DNA of 12,136 nucleotides from Candidatus Saccharimonadota bacterium (GCA_029288515.1 JARIHB010000106.1:1-12136), one strand, 5' to 3'; numbered from the stretch's first letter, positions 1 to 6,767 are shown. Notes: generated by a model from the sequence alone, not told the origin. Numbers and translations are program-made.

Positions 1-745
1 CACCTACGAACATCTCCACGAATTCGGAGCCAGAGATGCTAAAGAAGGGCACGTTTGCTTCCCCAGCCACGGCACGGGCCAGCATGGTTTTACCGGTACC
101 CGGAGGACCAACCAGTAATACCCCTTTCGGAATCTTGGCGCCCACAGCGGCAAATTTCTTCGGATACTTCAAGAACTCTACGACTTCCTCGAGGTCTTGC
201 TTAGCTTCAGCACTGCCGGCAATATCAGTAAAGGTAACCTTGTCTTTTTCGTTGCCATACAGACGAGCGCGGCTTTTACCAAAGCTCAAGGCTTGATTGC
301 CCTGGCCCTGCGCGCTGCGCAGCATCACAAACAGCACAATGGCAATTAAAATAACCGGTAACAAAGAGAAGGCAACGTTGGCCAGCGCCGAGCCAGTGCT
401 GCTGTCCGGCTTATACGAAACTGTCACTTTGGATGTGTCGATACCCTCTTCCTTTAGGCCGGAATTTGGGTCTTTGTAGGACTTCAGGCTGGGCTGATTC
501 TTATCTTTCTCGGTAATGGTCAGCTCGTTGCCGCTGACTTCAATTTTGGAGTATTCACCCTTGTTGGCGTCTCGCACAACGTCTGGGGTGAACGGAACCG
601 TCTTGAGATTTGTGCCGTGCCCATATGCGGCAAACAGAATGAGTCCGATCAGAATTACAAAGGCAACGAAGCCTATGTTGCGCATACCGCGCCGGCTGTT
701 GTTACCTCGATTATTGGGCCGAAATGTTTTCTTACCTTTATCCAT
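1..745 (-). CDS. ftsH: ATP-dependent zinc metalloprotease FtsH, N-terminal part (3' end off the left edge)
   Basis: Membrane-anchored AAA+ protease that degrades misfolded membrane proteins and short-lived regulators. The 248 visible residues follow the family order: a basic cytoplasmic N-terminus, TM1 at about 24-41, an extracytoplasmic domain to about 120, TM2 at about 125-142, then the start of the AAA domain with VTFTDIAG at 170-177 and Walker A GPPGTGKT at 213-220. The frame is still open at the window edge within the conserved SGSEFVEMFVG segment. The second region of homology and the HEXGH protease site lie outside the window. The ATG at 745 is chosen because the protein starts just before the basic/TM1 segment and a TATAAT box lies 9 nt upstream. 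It sits 37 nt downstream of tilS on the same strand, a common tilS-ftsH arrangement. Confidence 0.97.
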   Translation of the reverse strand, partial: MDKGKKTFRPNNRGNNSRRGMRNIGFVAFVILIGLILFAAYGHGTNLKTVPFTPDVVRDANKGEYSKIEVSGNELTITEKDKNQPSLKSYKDPNSGLKEEGIDTSKVTVSYKPDSSTGSALANVAFSLLPVILIAIVLFVMLRSAQGQGNQALSFGKSRARLYGNEKDKVTFTDIAGSAEAKQDLEEVVEFLKYPKKFAAVGAKIPKGVLLVGPPGTGKTMLARAVAGEANVPFFSISGSEFVEMFVG

Positions 746-754
746 ATAGGAAGC

Positions 755-760
755 ATTATA
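755..760 (-). promoter_or_regulatory. -10 box of the ftsH promoter
   Basis: A perfect TATAAT on the minus strand, 9 nt upstream of the ftsH ATG and just past the tilS stop. No convincing -35 is seen at 16-18 bp. A start point 6-8 nt downstream of the box would leave a leader of only 1-3 nt, so this would give a nearly leaderless ftsH transcript independent of tilS. This is predicted from sequence only. Confidence 0.5.
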
Positions 761-782
761 CACTACCGAAGTGGCAGAAGTG

Positions 783-1667
783 TTATAAAGATGACACTAT
801 TACGACACATTCTTTACTGGCGTTAAGTTGGTGGCTGGCATCGACACTTGCCACCTTGCCGGGCCGGGCCGTTTTTGCAAACACCACCAACCGCTCCACA
901 GCCTTGCGGTCAAAAGCTGCGCCATGCCGCCGCAGCCAGGCAGCCATTACTTCCCTGCTCACGGCGTGCGGCAATTGTACCAACCAACGCCGGTTAATTT
1001 CAGCGCCGCTAATGTGCGGCGCCAGCGCATTATCAATCGTCTCATTAAGCGCAGCGGCGTGCGTTATAGCGTGCAGAAATGCTTGTTTGCCTTCGGTACT
1101 GAGCCGTGGCACCAGCTGCCGCCGCACATAGTTGCGCAGATACCGCTCGTTACTGTTTGTGCTGTCTTCGCGCCAGAGTACGTTATGCACAGCAGCATAC
1201 TGCAGCAGCTCAGCTTTTGTTATATCCAGCAAAGGCCGCACTACCTCCCCTGCCGAACGCAAACTGCTCAGTCCCCTGCTCCCGGTACCACGAATCATAT
1301 TGATAATAGCTGTTTCCAGCACGTCGTCCTGGTGATGAGCGGTTACAATTGCGTCCGCCCCCTGCTCTGCTTTCACCCGCCGCAGGAACGCATAGCGCGC
1401 TTCCCTGGCCCGCGCCTCACTCGCCCCTGGCCCCAGCTGGCCCTGCTCATATATATACGGCAGTCCGTAGCGCCGGGCAGTACCCGCCACCAGTCGCTGG
1501 TCATCATGTGAATCCTCCCTGATGCCGTGGTCAAAATGCGCCACTATAAGTTCGAGTTCGAATCCCTCATGCCCAGCCAGCTGTACCAGGGCATGTAATA
1601 ACGTCATAGAGTCCACGCCCCCGGACACTGCAACTACATATTTTCCTGGCCTAATAGCAATTTTCAT
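783..1667 (-). CDS. tilS: tRNA(Ile)-lysidine synthase TilS, short form
   Basis: ATP-dependent PP-loop enzyme that converts C34 of the CAU-anticodon tRNA-Ile2 to lysidine so that it reads AUA and is charged with Ile. The protein is 294 residues. Motifs seen: PP-loop SGGVDS at 15-20, HFDHGIR at 44-50, HHQDD at 111-115, RPLL at 144-147, DSTN at 168-171, RN at 178-179. The reading frame is open 15 codons further upstream (to 1712), but that extension would overlap the divergent gene and has no family match; the ATG at 1667 starts just before the first beta strand. The length is close to the short TilS type that has the N-terminal catalytic and central domains but not the full C-terminal tRNA-binding domain of the E. 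coli enzyme (about 430 residues). It is followed by ftsH. Confidence 0.96.
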   Translation of the reverse strand: MKIAIRPGKYVVAVSGGVDSMTLLHALVQLAGHEGFELELIVAHFDHGIREDSHDDQRLVAGTARRYGLPYIYEQGQLGPGASEARAREARYAFLRRVKAEQGADAIVTAHHQDDVLETAIINMIRGTGSRGLSSLRSAGEVVRPLLDITKAELLQYAAVHNVLWREDSTNSNERYLRNYVRRQLVPRLSTEGKQAFLHAITHAAALNETIDNALAPHISGAEINRRWLVQLPHAVSREVMAAWLRRHGAAFDRKAVERLVVFAKTARPGKVASVDASHQLNASKECVVIVSSL

Positions 1668-1672
1668 GATGT

Positions 1673-1679
1673 TATAATA
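1673..1679. promoter_or_regulatory. Overlapping back-to-back -10 boxes for tilS and the HD gene
   Basis: The intergenic gap between the divergent ATGs is 19 bp (1668-1686). On the plus strand TATAAT occupies 1673-1678, 8 nt before the ATG at 1687. On the minus strand TATTAT occupies 1679-1674, 6 nt before the ATG at 1667. The two hexamers overlap by five positions. Any -35 contacts would fall inside the opposite coding regions; none is strong. Both transcripts would be leaderless or nearly so. Confidence 0.5.
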
Positions 1680-1686
1680 ATAACAG

Positions 1687-2295
1687 ATGAGCACTTCTAA
1701 TAAGCCCGACATCCACCGTTTAATCCAACTGCATCAGCTCCTTCTAGACTTCCGAGCCGTAGAACGGGTTACCCGCATCCCCGGTACACCGCAACGCGAG
1801 AATGATATCGACCACAGCTACACCCTGGCTATGATGGCCTGGTTCTTAGCGCCGTACTTCCCTCACCTTAACCGGGACATGCTGATCCGCATGAGTCTAA
1901 TACACGACCTCACCGAAATTCACGCCGGTGATACATTCGTATTTGCTGAGCATGAACACCTAAGCACCAAAGGCCAGCGCGAAGCTGAAGCCCTAGCTAA
2001 GCTGGCCGCCGACTGGCCGGACTTTCCCGAGATGGCCGAATTACTGGAGCATTACGAGCACCGTGACACCGAAGAAGCAAAGTTTGTATACGCGCTCGAC
2101 AAAGTAATGCCGATCATCATAAGCGTCATTGGCGGCGGGCGGGATTTTCAGGATTATGACGTCACGCTCGAACTCATGCACGAACAGAAGCGCGACAAAG
2201 TATCGGTCTCACCCGAAGTGAATGAATACTATAACGAGCTGCTTGATGTGTTGCGCGGTATGCCGCATCTGTTCTCCAAACCTAAAAACGAGTAG
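1687..2295 (+). CDS. HD-domain hydrolase, YfbR/HDDC2-like 5'-deoxynucleotidase
   Basis: Probable metal-dependent phosphohydrolase removing phosphate from deoxynucleoside monophosphates. The 202-residue protein carries the HD-superfamily metal ligands in order: H43 (in DIDHSY), H73-D74 with E77 (in LIHDLTEIHAGD) and D138 (in ALDKV), a spacing close to E. coli YfbR (H33, H68, D69, D137). It has no signal peptide or membrane segment, so it is cytoplasmic. The start at 1687 leaves no room for a Shine-Dalgarno between it and the TATAAT box. It is followed after 9 nt by a Nudix hydrolase on the same strand, probably in one operon, which points to nucleotide-pool salvage or cleaning. The exact substrate cannot be read from sequence. 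Confidence 0.85.
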   Translation: MSTSNKPDIHRLIQLHQLLLDFRAVERVTRIPGTPQRENDIDHSYTLAMMAWFLAPYFPHLNRDMLIRMSLIHDLTEIHAGDTFVFAEHEHLSTKGQREAEALAKLAADWPDFPEMAELLEHYEHRDTEEAKFVYALDKVMPIIISVIGGGRDFQDYDVTLELMHEQKRDKVSVSPEVNEYYNELLDVLRGMPHLFSKPKNE

Positions 2296-2304
2296 TATTG
2301 CGGT

Positions 2305-2733
2305 ATGAGTCACGACGAAACAAAACGCCCGAAAGTCGGCGTAGCCGTATTTATTTTCCGCGATGATAGATTCATAAGCATCAAGCGCTCCGGCTCTCAT
2401 GGCGAAGGAACGTGGTCGCTGCCTGGCGGCCACTTAGAGCAGAACGAAAGCTGGGAAGCGGCAGCTACCCGGGAGACCATGGAAGAAATCGGTGTGGAGA
2501 TTACGAATGTCGCCTTCCTAACCGCAACAAACGACATCTTTACGCCCGAGGGCAAACACTACGTTACCATTTGGATGACAGCCGACTGGGCAGAAAATGA
2601 ACCGGAGAGCAAAGAACCGGAAAAGGTCATCGGCGTGCAATGGACCGACTTCGCCCACCTTCCCGACAACCTCTTTGAACCATGCTGGACAAACCTGCGC
2701 GCCGCAAAACCTGATTTGTTCGTAACGCACTAA
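2305..2733 (+). CDS. Nudix hydrolase, NUDT15/MutT-like
   Basis: Hydrolyses nucleoside diphosphates linked to another moiety, probably an oxidised or non-canonical (d)NTP. The 142-residue protein has a full Nudix box at 42-64: G42, E48, R56-E57, E60-E61, G63, matching GX5EX7REUXEEXGU except that the U position is Thr58. The preceding WSLPGGHLE and the RETMEE core resemble NUDT15-type enzymes. It starts 9 nt after the HD gene stop, without a Shine-Dalgarno; TAGTAT (which includes the HD gene's TAG stop) lies 6 nt before the ATG and could act as a weak internal -10, or translation could be coupled. Its TAA stop overlaps the stop of the convergent membrane-protein gene. Confidence 0.92.
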   Translation: MSHDETKRPKVGVAVFIFRDDRFISIKRSGSHGEGTWSLPGGHLEQNESWEAAATRETMEEIGVEITNVAFLTATNDIFTPEGKHYVTIWMTADWAENEPESKEPEKVIGVQWTDFAHLPDNLFEPCWTNLRAAKPDLFVTH

Positions 2734-3200
2734 CGGCGTTTCAGGCTGAGCGGCTCGGTGTTGGCGGCAATACCCAGTGCTACCGCTACAATCACCAGAT
2801 TCTTGATAATATATTGCCCTTCCAGCGTCGGCACGAATGGCTGCTGCCAGGTTAATTCCGGCACCAACACCAAAGGCGAACAGACAACCACCATGTGAAC
2901 CAACAGCAAGGGAATGGTAACTCGCACCGTTTTCGGAAACAAAAATAACACACCAATGGCGCACTCGATAAACGCCAGTATCTTAAACAGCGGGTCGAAC
3001 AGCTCGGGCCCGACCGTCTTTGCGGTGAGTGCCTCCGCCAGCGGACCGGCCGGGCTGATGCCGAACAACTTAATAAACCCGAACCAGAAGAACACCACAA
3101 ACAAAGCAACGCGCGCGAATGGCACAAACCATTGCTTGCAAAAAGCAATAACCCGCAGGTCAATAGCTTGAGCTTTGGCAGCAACACGTTGCGTCTTCAT
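2730..3200 (-). CDS. DoxX / YkgB (DUF417)-like four-helix membrane protein
   Basis: A 156-residue integral membrane protein with four hydrophobic segments at about 24-46, 71-89, 93-114 and 130-146, after a basic, soluble N-terminus. The FGFIKL motif around 41-45 in TM1 and the EGQYIIKN segment before the last helix fit the DoxX/DUF417 group, whose members are linked to redox stress or respiratory functions but mostly lack a defined biochemistry. The assignment comes from topology and short motifs, so the subfamily is uncertain. The start at 3200 is supported by an extended -10 (TGGTACTAT) 9 nt upstream. The gene diverges from the tRNA gene and converges on the Nudix gene, sharing 4 nt with it. 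Confidence 0.65.
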   Translation of the reverse strand: MKTQRVAAKAQAIDLRVIAFCKQWFVPFARVALFVVFFWFGFIKLFGISPAGPLAEALTAKTVGPELFDPLFKILAFIECAIGVLFLFPKTVRVTIPLLLVHMVVVCSPLVLVPELTWQQPFVPTLEGQYIIKNLVIVAVALGIAANTEPLSLKRR

Positions 3201-3209
3201 GCTTATGGT

Positions 3210-3218
3210 ATAGTACCA
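3210..3218 (-). promoter_or_regulatory. Extended -10 promoter of the DoxX-like gene
   Basis: TGGTACTAT on the minus strand is a TGn-extended -10 located 9 nt before the ATG at 3200. No -35 match is needed for this promoter class and none is evident. The predicted leader is at most a few nucleotides. Confidence 0.4.
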
Positions 3219-3260
3219 CGCTGAGAGCTTGCGCGTCCTCTAGCCAACAGAGTAATTTTC

Positions 3261-3269
3261 TGCTATATT
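3261..3269 (+). promoter_or_regulatory. Extended -10 promoter of the tRNA gene
   Basis: TGCTATATT (TGn-extended -10) lies 16 nt before the tRNA 5' end at 3286, giving a short precursor leader of about 10 nt for RNase P. No good -35 is present at 16-18 bp. Confidence 0.5.
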
Positions 3270-3285
3270 ACACACTTGTAATTAT

Positions 3286-3362
3286 GGCGGCGTAGCTCAG
3301 CCGGTTAGAGCACAGGACTCATAAGCCTGGGGTCAGTGGTTCAAGTCCACTCGCCGCTACCA
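3286..3362 (+). tRNA. tRNA with CAT anticodon, probably elongator tRNA-Met
   Basis: A 77-nt cloverleaf with encoded CCA (3360-3362). Acceptor arms 3286-3292 and 3352-3358 pair fully, with G1-U72. D stem GCTC/GAGC. T arm AGTGG/CCACT with loop TTCAAGT. Variable loop 5 nt. The anticodon loop CTCATAA (3318-3324) places CAT at 34-36. The acceptor GGCGG...CCGCTACCA with G1-U72 resembles elongator tRNA-Met of many bacteria and lacks the three G-C pairs of initiators. tRNA-Ile2 (the TilS substrate) has the same anticodon and is the alternative. The last anticodon-stem pair, A31 (3317) against G39 (3325), is mismatched. Confidence 0.93.
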
Positions 3363-3375
3363 CATAAAGCGATAG

Positions 3376-3400
3376 AAGGCGGCCTTCCGGCCGCCTTTTT
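3376..3400 (+). terminator. Intrinsic terminator after the tRNA
   Basis: Arms 3376-3384 and 3389-3397 form a 9-bp stem (core GGCGGCC/GGCCGCC) with a TTCC loop, followed by a T run to 3400. It begins 13 nt after the tRNA CCA. It works only in the plus direction, since the opposite side has no T run. Confidence 0.9.
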
Positions 3401-3408
3401 GTTATGCT
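3400..3408 (+). promoter_or_regulatory. Extended -10 promoter of the pentapeptide-repeat gene
   Basis: TGTTATGCT (TGn-extended -10) starts at the last T of the terminator and ends 9 nt before the ATG at 3418. Any -35 contact would lie on the terminator hairpin DNA. There is no clear Shine-Dalgarno. Confidence 0.4.
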
Positions 3409-3417
3409 GAAGAGACT

Positions 3418-4065
3418 ATGAGAATCGCTCTACCTCAGCTGCCCCGTATACTTGAACCACTCACCGGATTGGCCGAACTTGTTGCAAGCGACGAAACAGT
3501 ATCAACCGCAGTTATACGGCACGAAGACATCACCGGTCTCGTAACCCGCAGCTTCAGCGCCAGCGAAGTCAAGTTCGAACGCATTAATGCCACGCAGGCC
3601 CAGCTGGTGCGCACCGGCTTTTCAGATGTCGAGCTGGCGGCGTGCGAGTTGATTGCTACCGCACTTCCAGAGTCTTCGTGGCGCCGGGTTCATATCAAAG
3701 AGTCGCGCTGCAGCGGCATACAGCTGCAAAACAGCACGCTCAAAGATGTAACATTTACGGGGTGTAAATTGAATATGGCAAACTTCCGCTTCGCCGAACT
3801 GTTTAACGCGGTGTTCGTGGACTGCGCCCTTGATGAAGCCGACTTTTACGGTGCATCCCTGCATAACGTGCAGTTCAAAAACTGCACACTTGCCAAAACA
3901 CAATTCTCGAGCGCAAGGTTAAAGCAGGCAGACCTGCGCACGTCAGATATTAGCGGCGTTTTGGGCATAGGCAGCCTAGCGGGCGCTATCATCGATTCCA
4001 TGCAGCTGGTACATTTAGCGCCTATGCTGGCAGCTGAACTGCGTATTACGGTCGCCGACGACTAA
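3418..4065 (+). CDS. Pentapeptide-repeat protein
   Basis: A 215-residue cytoplasmic protein. From about residue 105 to 178 it has a five-residue periodicity with a central F or L and small residues around it (for example LKDVTF, CKLNMANF, ALDEADF, ASLHNVQF, CTLAKTQF, ARLKQADL), the pattern of a right-handed quadrilateral beta helix. The N-terminal 100 residues have weaker periodicity (ITGLVTRSF, SEVKFERI, AQLVRTGF) and may form earlier coils. Some members of the family mimic DNA and protect gyrase (Qnr, MfpA), but most have no known partner and nothing here singles out that role. It is monocistronic between the tRNA terminator and the convergent ABC gene, whose stop is 2 nt away. Confidence 0.85.
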   Translation: MRIALPQLPRILEPLTGLAELVASDETVSTAVIRHEDITGLVTRSFSASEVKFERINATQAQLVRTGFSDVELAACELIATALPESSWRRVHIKESRCSGIQLQNSTLKDVTFTGCKLNMANFRFAELFNAVFVDCALDEADFYGASLHNVQFKNCTLAKTQFSSARLKQADLRTSDISGVLGIGSLAGAIIDSMQLVHLAPMLAAELRITVADD

Positions 4066-4067
4066 AG

Positions 4068-5822
4068 CTATTCCATAGACCCGGCAATTTGCCGCTGCCA
4101 CAAATCGTAATACCGCCCGCGCTTCTTCAACAGCCCGGCGTGTGTGCCTTCTTCGATCACCTTGCCGCCATGCATCACAATGATGCGATCCAGGTTGGCG
4201 ATGGTGCTCAGGCGGTGAGCGATAATAATGGCTGTTTGCTTGCCTAAAATCTCCGGCAGCGCCCGCTGGATAATCTGTTCGCTCTCGCTGTCCAGGGCGC
4301 TGGTGGCTTCGTCGAATATCATGATCGGCGCTTTTTTGAGCACGGCGCGGGCGATGGCAATCCGTTGTTTTTGGCCGCCGCTGAGTTTTACGCCGCGCTC
4401 GCCTACTACCGTATCGTAACCGTCAGGTAATTGCTGTATAAAGTCATGGGCATGAGCCGCCTTGGCAGCACGTGTCACCTCGGCGTCGGATACGTCTGGC
4501 CGGTAGTAGGCAATGTTCTCACGCACGGTGCGGTGGAACAATATAGGCTCTTGTGGCACATATGCAATGTGCTGACGCAGATCGCTCTGACGGACCGCGC
4601 GGATGTCGATGCCATCTATGGCAATCACGCCGCTCTCCACATCATCAAAACGCATCAGCAAGTTTGCCAGCGTACTTTTGCCAGCACCGCTTAAGCCTAC
4701 AATGCCCACTTGCTCACCGCCCTGTATGGTAATTGTAAGATGTTTGAACACCGCTATACGTGTATGCTCAGCGCTGTGCGCGTCATAGCTGAAGCCAACG
4801 TCCGCAATACTTATTTCTCCCTCCGAAACCCGGAACGGCAGCGGCTCCGCCGGATCACGGATAGTCTCGTGCTCAGTGCTCAAATAGGCCAGCGGTGGCG
4901 CCAGCTTCGTTACCAGGTCATCGTGGGTGTGCATAAGCTCAGGGAGTGTAGAAACGCTTCGCAAAATCTGGAACATATAGGTGAGCGTTAGCACGACCAA
5001 CCCTAAAGTCCGGGCGTCGTTGGTTGTGGTAGTAATAATAAGGTACACGGCGATGGCCATGCCAATCACTGTCACTAAACCTCGCGGCAGATCGAGTAGC
5101 AGGGAGGTTCGGTGCCGTAACGTAAACGCCTTCGTTTCCTGCTTAGCCAAATTGTCCAGCTTGCTGCGCGATGTGCTTTCGATGCCACCCGCTTTAAAGG
5201 CTACAATGTTGGTAATCTCGTCTGATACTTCACCAGTTATTTTGCGATAAATTTCATGTGTCATATGCCGGTATTTATGAGCTTTGGCGGACGACCATAT
5301 AACGTAAACGATCTGTATTGCTACAACAACCAACACCACCATTCCGACCTGCACGTTCGCAAACAGCAGCACCACTACCGGCGTGACTAATGAAACTGTC
5401 GTGCCTAACGCCTCACCCCGCAAAAAACGCACTAGCTGCATAGCGCCGTCCAGATATTGCCGGAAAGCTGTTGCTAAATAGCCCGTTTGGTTGTCACGGT
5501 AAAACGCCATGTCCTTGGTAACTAGTTTGTCGTGGTATTCCAGCATCAGCTTTTCGTATTCGTCGTTCTCGGTGCGCATCGAGATCCACTCACCAAGAGT
5601 CCAGGCCAACGTGCCGGCCAGATAGGCGCCCATAAAGTACAGAATATGGTGTTTTGCACCGGGTATATTGTGGCCGGCAACCTCAGAAACCACCGTCGCC
5701 ATAATAGTCACGATAACTACCCGGTTTATCACCGAGCTGGCCAACACCAACGTATACCCCAGCCATTGACGGGGATTACGGCCGTAGGTGCGTAATATAT
5801 GAAGATAGGCTTCGCGGTTCAT
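4068..5822 (-). CDS. ABC transporter half-molecule (fused permease and ATPase)
   Basis: A 584-residue exporter-type protein. The N-terminal membrane domain (about 20-300) has hydrophobic stretches near 22-48, 57-80, 142-175 and 245-290. The nucleotide-binding domain has the A-loop Tyr346, Walker A GLSGAGKST at 376-384, Q-loop Gln424, signature LSGGQ at 480-484, Walker B IMIFDE ending in catalytic Glu505, D-loop SALD, and H-loop His536. All catalytic residues are intact, so it should function as a homodimer or with a partner encoded elsewhere. Substrate unknown; the family includes lipid, peptide and drug exporters. It lies 43 nt downstream of the HAD gene, with its own extended -10 in the gap, and converges on the pentapeptide gene. 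Confidence 0.96.
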   Translation of the reverse strand: MNREAYLHILRTYGRNPRQWLGYTLVLASSVINRVVIVTIMATVVSEVAGHNIPGAKHHILYFMGAYLAGTLAWTLGEWISMRTENDEYEKLMLEYHDKLVTKDMAFYRDNQTGYLATAFRQYLDGAMQLVRFLRGEALGTTVSLVTPVVVLLFANVQVGMVVLVVVAIQIVYVIWSSAKAHKYRHMTHEIYRKITGEVSDEITNIVAFKAGGIESTSRSKLDNLAKQETKAFTLRHRTSLLLDLPRGLVTVIGMAIAVYLIITTTTNDARTLGLVVLTLTYMFQILRSVSTLPELMHTHDDLVTKLAPPLAYLSTEHETIRDPAEPLPFRVSEGEISIADVGFSYDAHSAEHTRIAVFKHLTITIQGGEQVGIVGLSGAGKSTLANLLMRFDDVESGVIAIDGIDIRAVRQSDLRQHIAYVPQEPILFHRTVRENIAYYRPDVSDAEVTRAAKAAHAHDFIQQLPDGYDTVVGERGVKLSGGQKQRIAIARAVLKKAPIMIFDEATSALDSESEQIIQRALPEILGKQTAIIIAHRLSTIANLDRIIVMHGGKVIEEGTHAGLLKKRGRYYDLWQRQIAGSME

Positions 5823-5851
5823 AACGTAGGTAAAACAGAAAGTCAGCCTTC

Positions 5852-5860
5852 ATTGTAACA
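5852..5860 (-). promoter_or_regulatory. Extended -10 promoter of the ABC transporter gene
   Basis: TGTTACAAT (TGn-extended -10) on the minus strand, 29 nt before the ATG at 5822, giving a leader of about 22 nt without an obvious Shine-Dalgarno. It lies between the HAD stop and the ABC start, so it could supply ABC expression independent of the upstream operon. Confidence 0.4.
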
Positions 5861-5865
5861 GATGG

Positions 5866-6519
5866 CTAGAAGCCAACGTCAGCACGGTGCGCCAGTATAT
5901 CTGCCGGGTCGTCATATATAGCCGCTGCATCCTGCAGCGCCTCATCCTCCCATCCGCCGCAGCGTACAGCTATACAGCGCACGCCGGCTTGTTCAGCCGC
6001 CTGAATGTCGTACGGCGTATCACCAATCATTATCGCCTGCTCGGCCGGCATGCCGAGCTTGTCCAGCGCAATAGTTACAATATCTGGATCCGGTTTGGAC
6101 TTTTCGACGTCGTCGGCAGTCGTAGCTTTGATGAGCAAGTCATCAACCTGCGCCGCTTTCAGCAGCGTAGCCAATTCTTTCTGGCCGGCCGAGCTGGCTG
6201 CGATTAGCTTCAGGCCGGCGTCCTTAGCTGCCTGCACCAGTTCCCGAGCGTCTGGCGCAGGCTGCAAACCGGGTGCATATTTCTCTAAAAATAGCTGCTT
6301 GCGGCGTTCCTTTATCTGGCCGCCGATACCCTCTTCGTCATTCATTTCCGGATACAGCGCGTCGATGAGTTTATCGGCGCCCATGCCGATAAGTTTGCGC
6401 ACATCATCGAATTGCACTGGAAATCCAAAGGCCGCAAAAGCTTCTACCCACGAATGCGCATGCGCATCGTTGCTGAGTACCAGTGTGCCGTCTATATCAA
6501 ACAGTATGCCTTGTACCAT
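5866..6519 (-). CDS. HAD-superfamily hydrolase (phosphoglycolate phosphatase / beta-phosphoglucomutase-like)
   Basis: A 217-residue cytoplasmic phosphotransferase of HAD subfamily I with an alpha-helical cap (about 16-85). Motif I is DIDGTLV at 8-14 (nucleophile D8, acid/base D10), motif II has S109/S110, motif III is K142 in KSKPDPD, motif IV is GDTPYDI with D167 and D171. Sequence alone does not separate phosphoglycolate phosphatase, beta-phosphoglucomutase and general sugar-phosphate phosphatases. The ATG at 6519 follows the stop of the small ORF by 9 nt, so the two are probably co-transcribed. AGAGGT touches the start codon and is too close for a Shine-Dalgarno. Confidence 0.9.
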   Translation of the reverse strand: MVQGILFDIDGTLVLSNDAHAHSWVEAFAAFGFPVQFDDVRKLIGMGADKLIDALYPEMNDEEGIGGQIKERRKQLFLEKYAPGLQPAPDARELVQAAKDAGLKLIAASSAGQKELATLLKAAQVDDLLIKATTADDVEKSKPDPDIVTIALDKLGMPAEQAIMIGDTPYDIQAAEQAGVRCIAVRCGGWEDEALQDAAAIYDDPADILAHRADVGF

Positions 6520-6528
6520 ACCTCTACT

Positions 6529-6708
6529 TTACAACATATCGGCAAGGAGCTTCCGTAGTAGAAGACGCAGTTTTTCTTCCTCGGCTGCATCAGATTCCCT
6601 CCGCTCATAGTGGAAGCTATAGTTATTTTTGCCTTGGCCATTTTTCAACGCCCAACCGGAATACGCTCCCCTGGGGCTCAGGCTCACCTTCAGGTCTTGG
6701 GAGTTCAT
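6529..6708 (-). CDS. Small ORF (59 aa), probable short paralogue of the adjacent orphan protein
   Basis: Unrecognised small protein, too short for routine ORF lists. From the ATG at 6708 the frame is open for 59 codons. Residues 16-19 read YSGW and the C-terminus (40-59) is an acidic-then-basic amphipathic helix with DAAEEEKLRLLLRKL. That segment matches the last residues of the 447-aa neighbour (DGAEEGLLRRLLRAP) at 10 of 15 positions. A second ATG 4 nt upstream (6712) opens another frame reading MNELPRPEGEPEPQG, like the neighbour's MNEFPSAEDEPTN, but it ends after 29 codons. A one-base loss in the CCCC or GGGG run would join that start to the C-terminal frame. So either this ORF is intact from 6708 or the locus is a frameshifted copy. 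Its stop is 9 nt before the HAD start. Confidence 0.6.
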   Translation of the reverse strand: MNSQDLKVSLSPRGAYSGWALKNGQGKNNYSFHYERRESDAAEEEKLRLLLRKLLADML

Positions 6709-6719
6709 TCATGAAAGCG

Positions 6720-6748
6720 ACCGTACTACCAATCAGCTAATTATTCAA
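6720..6748 (-). promoter_or_regulatory. Promoter of the small ORF/HAD operon (duplicated element)
   Basis: On the minus strand, TTGAAT (6748-6743), a 17-bp spacer and TACGGT (6725-6720), then 7 nt to the ATG at 6712. The same hexamer positions and spacing, with about 80 percent identity over 36 nt, occur before the 447-aa gene (8119-8147). The conserved 7-nt distance suggests a leaderless transcript starting at or next to the ATG. Confidence 0.5.
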
Positions 6749-6767
6749 TTGTACGAAGGCGGCTTGA

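Noticed and set aside
828..1511. 227-codon plus-strand ORF
   Set aside because: It is antisense to tilS, whose motifs fix the minus-strand frame, and its translation is Cys/Pro/His-rich without any domain pattern.
6005..6610. 201-codon plus-strand Ser-rich ORF
   Set aside because: Opposite to the HAD gene with its complete motif set; Ser/Ala richness is typical of an antisense frame.
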